Program-made: the position numbers and the translations under genes
In this document: positions 60,830 to 64,000 of the stretch, piece after piece
Layout: every line of letters begins with the position of its first letter
Numbering within the stretch: the stretch's first letter is position 1
The notes under the pieces: generated by a model
Database searches by the model: none
What the model was told of the DNA's origin: nothing
The model's input: only the letters and a program-made list of their open reading frames with translations
NCBI RefSeq assembly: GCF_900459175.1
Contig: NZ_UHFA01000002.1
Location: 1,674,001-1,738,000 of the forward strand
Length of the DNA stretch: 64,000 nucleotides
Reading direction: 5' to 3'
Source: Streptococcus downei MFe28
GTDB taxonomy: Bacteria; Bacillota; Bacilli; Lactobacillales; Streptococcaceae

Positions 60830-60989
60830 TCAAGTACCTCAAAGATCTTAGGAAACTTGACGAAGGTGATGAAACACCTAGGAAAGTTTATCTATTTTCA
60901 CAGAGGTGTAGGCGAGTTCAGTTTAACTTTCGTGTTTGTGAGTTTGTAGCTTGAACTCAATTCAGTGTATATTGTAAAAGGAAATAATT
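60830..60989 (+). promoter_or_regulatory. malG-malK gap: two hairpins and a possible internal promoter
   Basis: Hairpins GTCAAGT..ACTTGAC (60832-60864) and GAGTTCA..TGAACTC (about 60914-60958). Possible promoter -35 TTGTAG (60944-60949), 18-nt spacer, -10 TATATT (60968-60973), so malK may also be expressed separately, as expected for an ATPase shared by several sugar importers. Confidence 0.45.
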
Positions 60990-62126
60990 ATGACGACTTT
61001 AAAACTTGATAATATTTATAAAAAATATCCCAACAGCGACTACTACTCTGTTGAAGATTTCAATCTTGATATTCAGGACCAGGAATTTATTGTTTTCGTA
61101 GGACCTTCGGGCTGTGGTAAATCAACCACCCTGCGGATGATTGCCGGTCTGGAAGAAATCACCAAGGGAGAGCTTTATATTGACAATGTTCTGGTCAATG
61201 ACAAATCTCCTAAAGACCGTGATATTGCCATGGTTTTCCAAAACTACGCCCTCTATCCTCATATGACCGTCTTTGAAAACATGGCCTTTGGTCTGGAATT
61301 GCGCAAATACAAGAAAGACGACATTCGCAAACGGGTTGAGGAAGCCGCCGACATTCTCGGGCTGAAAGAATTGCTCAACCGTAAGCCGGCTGACCTCTCA
61401 GGTGGTCAACGGCAACGGGTTGCCATGGGACGGGCTATTGTCCGCGATGCCAAGGTCTTCCTCATGGACGAACCCCTGTCAAACCTAGATGCCAAGTTGC
61501 GGGTATCCATGCGGGCTGAAATTGCTAAACTTCACCGTCGGATTGGGGCAACCACCATCTACGTTACCCATGACCAAACTGAAGCCATGACCCTAGCTGA
61601 CCGGATTGTCATCATGTCAGCAACCAAAAACGAGGCTGGCACGGGTACTGTCGGTAAGGTTGAACAAATCGGAACACCGCAAGAGCTCTACAACAAGCCT
61701 GCTAATAAATTCGTTGCTGGCTTCATCGGCAGTCCAGCCATGAACTTCTTTGATGTCACCGTTAATCAGGACACCATCTCAGATGGCAAGGGCTTCGAAA
61801 TTGCTTTGACAGAAGGCCAAAAGAAACTTTTGGAAAGCAAGGGTTATATGGGGAAAGAAGTTACCTTCGGTATTCGTCCGGAAGACATTTCCTCAGCTGA
61901 AATTGCCCGGGCTACCTTCCCTTCTGCCGTCGTCGAGGCTACCGTAGAAATTTCCGAATTGCTAGGCAGCGACTCCGTGCTTTACTGTAAGACGGGTAAT
62001 CAAGAATTTGCTTCTCGGGTCAATGCCCGCGATTACCTGGCTCCAGGCCAGCACATCAACTTGACCTTCAATGTTGCTAAGGGACACTTCTTCGACAAGG
62101 AAACCACCGAACGCATTGAAGCTTAA
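60990..62126 (+). CDS. malK: sugar ABC transporter ATPase (MalK/MsmK type)
   Basis: 378 aa. Walker A GPSGCGKST (about 36-44), Q-loop VFQNYALYPHMTVFENMAFG, signature LSGGQRQR, Walker B VFLMDEPLSNLDAKL, H-loop VTHDQTEAMTLADR; C-terminal TOBE regulatory domain (about 240-378). Energises MalXFG and perhaps other sugar importers such as Msm. Gene name malK is by position; MsmK-type equivalence is possible. Confidence 0.94.
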   Translation: MTTLKLDNIYKKYPNSDYYSVEDFNLDIQDQEFIVFVGPSGCGKSTTLRMIAGLEEITKGELYIDNVLVNDKSPKDRDIAMVFQNYALYPHMTVFENMAFGLELRKYKKDDIRKRVEEAADILGLKELLNRKPADLSGGQRQRVAMGRAIVRDAKVFLMDEPLSNLDAKLRVSMRAEIAKLHRRIGATTIYVTHDQTEAMTLADRIVIMSATKNEAGTGTVGKVEQIGTPQELYNKPANKFVAGFIGSPAMNFFDVTVNQDTISDGKGFEIALTEGQKKLLESKGYMGKEVTFGIRPEDISSAEIARATFPSAVVEATVEISELLGSDSVLYCKTGNQEFASRVNARDYLAPGQHINLTFNVAKGHFFDKETTERIEA

Positions 62127-62132
62127 CACTCA

Positions 62133-62175
62133 TCATCCCAAGCTCCAAGGGCCTCTAGCTCTCGGGGTTTTTTAC
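62133..62175 (+). terminator. terminator after malK
   Basis: Imperfect stem in CCCAAGCTCCAAGGGCCTC to CTCGGGG followed by TTTTTT. Confidence 0.6.
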
Positions 62176-62275
62176 GGTCCTTCGAGAGGCACGAACGAAT
62201 GTGGCCCTTGATTCCTTGATTGACAAATTTTCGTTAAAATCATTCGGATTTCATCGTCATTCCCTTAAAACAGGC

Positions 62276-62304
62276 TTGACAGCATTCGGATTTTTCGCTA
62301 AACT
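62276..62304 (+). promoter_or_regulatory. promoter of the glycine-riboswitch transcript
   Basis: -35 TTGACA (62276-62281), 17-nt spacer, -10 TAAACT (62299-62304), about 30 nt before the first aptamer. Confidence 0.8.
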
Positions 62305-62334
62305 AGTAACATATTTATCAATAACCGTTTGAAA

Positions 62335-62530
62335 TCATCAGGAGAGAAAAGACCAGGTCTTTCGCCGAAGGAGTAATGCTCTCAGGTTTCTAGCCATAGA
62401 ATAGGACTGATGATGGACGGACTTCTGGAGAGATTTTCTCTGTGCTGACCAAGCTGTTAAGTGCAGAGAGAACGCCGAAGGGGCAAGGTAGCCTAGACTA
62501 CTCAAACTCTCAGGCAAAAGGACAGAAATT
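62335..62530 (+). promoter_or_regulatory. tandem glycine riboswitch
   Basis: First aptamer about 62341-62421 with GGAGAG, CGCCGAAGGAGTAA and CTCTCAGG; second about 62427-62530 with GGAGAGA, CGCCGAAGGGGCAAGG and ACTCTCAGGCAAAAGGACAG. The two-aptamer layout and these conserved blocks are diagnostic. Lies before the amino acid symporter gene. Confidence 0.95.
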
Positions 62531-62578
62531 CAGCCCACAACTGCCTAGACTTTTGTCGTGCTGTTTATAGTCTCCATG

Positions 62579-62610
62579 GTCCAGACCTCAGCTAGTCTGG
62601 GCCTTTTATA
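62579..62610 (+). terminator. riboswitch expression-platform terminator
   Basis: GGTCCAGAC CTCAGCTA GTCTGGGCC TTTTAT between the second aptamer and the gene; glycine binding probably decides read-through. Confidence 0.85.
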
Positions 62611-62661
62611 TTCCTCGATTCCATTGGTTGCTGATGATATTAATACTTTGGAGGATTAGTC

Positions 62662-64000
62662 ATGCTAGACTTTTTTACAAAAATTGACGATTTTGTTTGG
62701 GGACCACCCCTACTGGTTCTTCTAGTCGGAACAGGGATTTATTTGACCATTCGACTGGGACTCCTGCAGGTACTCCGCCTACCTAAGGCTTTTAAATTGA
62801 TTTTTGCAGAGGACAAAGGTGAAGGAGACATCTCCAGCTTTGCAGCTTTGGCTACGGCTTTAGCTGCCACCGTCGGAACTGGTAATATAGTTGGGGTGGC
62901 GACAGCCATTGGAACTGGCGGTCCCGGGGCCCTCTTTTGGATGTGGATGGCTGCCTTTTTCGGTATGGCTACCAAGTACGCCGAAGGTCTGCTGGCTATC
63001 AAGTACCGGACAAAGGATGACAATGGCCAAGTCTCCGGTGGACCCATGTATTACATCATCAATGGAATTACCGGCCGATTGAAAGTCATCGCCAAACCTC
63101 TGGCCTATTTCTTCGCCCTAGCTGGTATCTTAGTGGCTCTTCTGGGGATTGGGACTTTCTCTCAAGTTAATTCGATTACAGGGTCCTTGCAAAACAGCTT
63201 CAATTGGTCACCAAAAGTGGTCAGCATTATCATTGCCATTTTTGTCGCCATCATTGTCTTTGGAGGAATTCAATCCATCTCCAAGGTTTCAGAAAAAATC
63301 GTTCCTTTCATGGCAGGACTCTATATTCTGGCTGCCCTCAGTGTCATTGCAATTAACTATCAAAACCTTGTTCCAACCATTGTGGCCATCTTTAAATCAG
63401 CCTTCACACCGACAGCTGCTGTCGGTGGTTTCACAGGAGCTACGGTCATGCAGGCCATTCGCCTGGGGGTCGCTCGGGGAGTCTTCTCTAATGAATCTGG
63501 ACTGGGTTCTGCTCCTATTGCCGCTGCGGCTGCCAAGACCCACGAGCCAGTTGAACAAGGGCTGATCTCTATGACTGGCACTTTCATTGATACCATTATC
63601 ATCTGTACATTGACAGGCCTATCCATCCTGATTACGGGTCAATGGTCAGTCAAAGGCTTAGAGGGAGCAGCTGTCACCCAGTCAGCTTTCTCTTCAGTCT
63701 TTGGCAATATTGGTAGTTTGGTTCTGACCCTATCTTTGGCTCTTTTTGCCTTTACTACTATTCTTGGCTGGTCTTACTATGGCGAACGTTGCGTAGAATT
63801 TGTCTTTGGCACCAAGGGAATTACCATTTACCGCTGTATCTTTGTTTTCATGGTGGCCTTGGGAGGCTACCTGCAACTGCAGGTTATCTGGAAAATTGCC
63901 GATATTGTTAACGGTCTTATGGCCCTGCCAAACCTGATCGCACTCCTAGTGCTATCACCTATTATCATCAAGGAAACTAAATCCTATTTTAAGCGCATGG
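62662..64000 (+). CDS. sodium:alanine/glycine symporter, AgcS family (partial)
   Basis: 446 codons seen; the end lies beyond the window. Starts MLDFFTKIDDFVWGPPLLVL after GGAGG. Many membrane helices; AgcS signature region ALATALAATVGTGNIVGVAT (about 54-73), GGPMYYI and FSNESGLGSAPIAAAAAKTH. Imports alanine or glycine with Na+; the glycine riboswitch in front makes glycine the likely substrate. Confidence 0.94.
   Translation, partial: MLDFFTKIDDFVWGPPLLVLLVGTGIYLTIRLGLLQVLRLPKAFKLIFAEDKGEGDISSFAALATALAATVGTGNIVGVATAIGTGGPGALFWMWMAAFFGMATKYAEGLLAIKYRTKDDNGQVSGGPMYYIINGITGRLKVIAKPLAYFFALAGILVALLGIGTFSQVNSITGSLQNSFNWSPKVVSIIIAIFVAIIVFGGIQSISKVSEKIVPFMAGLYILAALSVIAINYQNLVPTIVAIFKSAFTPTAAVGGFTGATVMQAIRLGVARGVFSNESGLGSAPIAAAAAKTHEPVEQGLISMTGTFIDTIIICTLTGLSILITGQWSVKGLEGAAVTQSAFSSVFGNIGSLVLTLSLALFAFTTILGWSYYGERCVEFVFGTKGITIYRCIFVFMVALGGYLQLQVIWKIADIVNGLMALPNLIALLVLSPIIIKETKSYFKRM

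Overview
The window looks like a chromosomal segment of a Streptococcus, probably of the mutans group. Grounds: YSIRK/LPXTG surface proteins of the antigen I/II-GbpC type, the streptococcal ATP synthase order atpEBFHAGDC, the streptococcal murA-epuA-endA and pheS-GNAT-pheT neighbourhoods, a preQ1-II riboswitch before queT, a malXFG-K/malR maltodextrin locus and RUP-like IS630-type repeats. The paired glucan-binding-like surface genes would fit a S. sobrinus/S. downei-type organism, but that species guess is inference.

Layout. 1-5.6 kb: two adjacent minus-strand wall-anchored surface protein genes with long alanine-rich heptad repeats (the first is cut by the window edge). 6-14.2 kb: pheS-GNAT-pheT behind a phenylalanine T-box, then murA-epuA-endA. 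Two ~400-bp hairpin-rich repeat elements sit here, one inside the pheS leader and one between epuA and endA. 14.4-20.8 kb: complete F1Fo ATP synthase operon with a clear promoter and terminator. 21-26 kb: lipid kinase, ligA, a dead IS4-type element carrying a nested RUP-like insertion, and queT with its riboswitch. 26.2-28 kb: a decaying tandem family of three related membrane protein genes and a GtrA-family gene. 28.5-31.5 kb: acetoin-branch genes alsS-budA and a tiny relic of a surface protein. 31.6-43 kb: TPR protein, AI-2E-type permease, mutX, lactonase, a broken TIM-barrel gene, amino-acid oxidase, ZIP transporter, nif3-like, trmK, dnaD, metA and apt. 43.2-45.3 kb: cyclase-family hydrolase and O-acetylhomoserine sulfhydrylase. 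45.5-49.7 kb: a decayed AT-rich island (frameshifted IS982, nucleotidyltransferase, excisionase and integrase relics, a second IS982 fragment and a truncated type III mod gene). 49.9-54 kb: fic, pcrA and a small basic protein. 54-62.1 kb: maltose/maltodextrin locus (malR and a GH13 alpha-glucosidase on one strand, malX-malF-malG-malK on the other) with three LacI/cre-type operators. 62.3-64 kb: tandem glycine riboswitch before a sodium:alanine/glycine symporter cut by the window end.

How parts fit: MetA (with a glutamate at the position linked to acetyl-CoA specificity) and the sulfhydrylase form a direct O-acetylhomoserine-to-homocysteine route; alsS and budA divert pyruvate to acetoin; MalXFG+MalK import maltodextrin that the cytoplasmic alpha-glucosidase can cleave under MalR/CcpA-type control.

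The least explained structures are the two long hairpin-array elements (apparently long forms of the 103-bp RUP-like repeat), the tandem membrane-protein family, a structured gene-free stretch near 53.05-53.25 kb, and a set of genes whose extended -10 boxes lie only 6-9 nt before the start codon. No intact new defence or mobile system was found.
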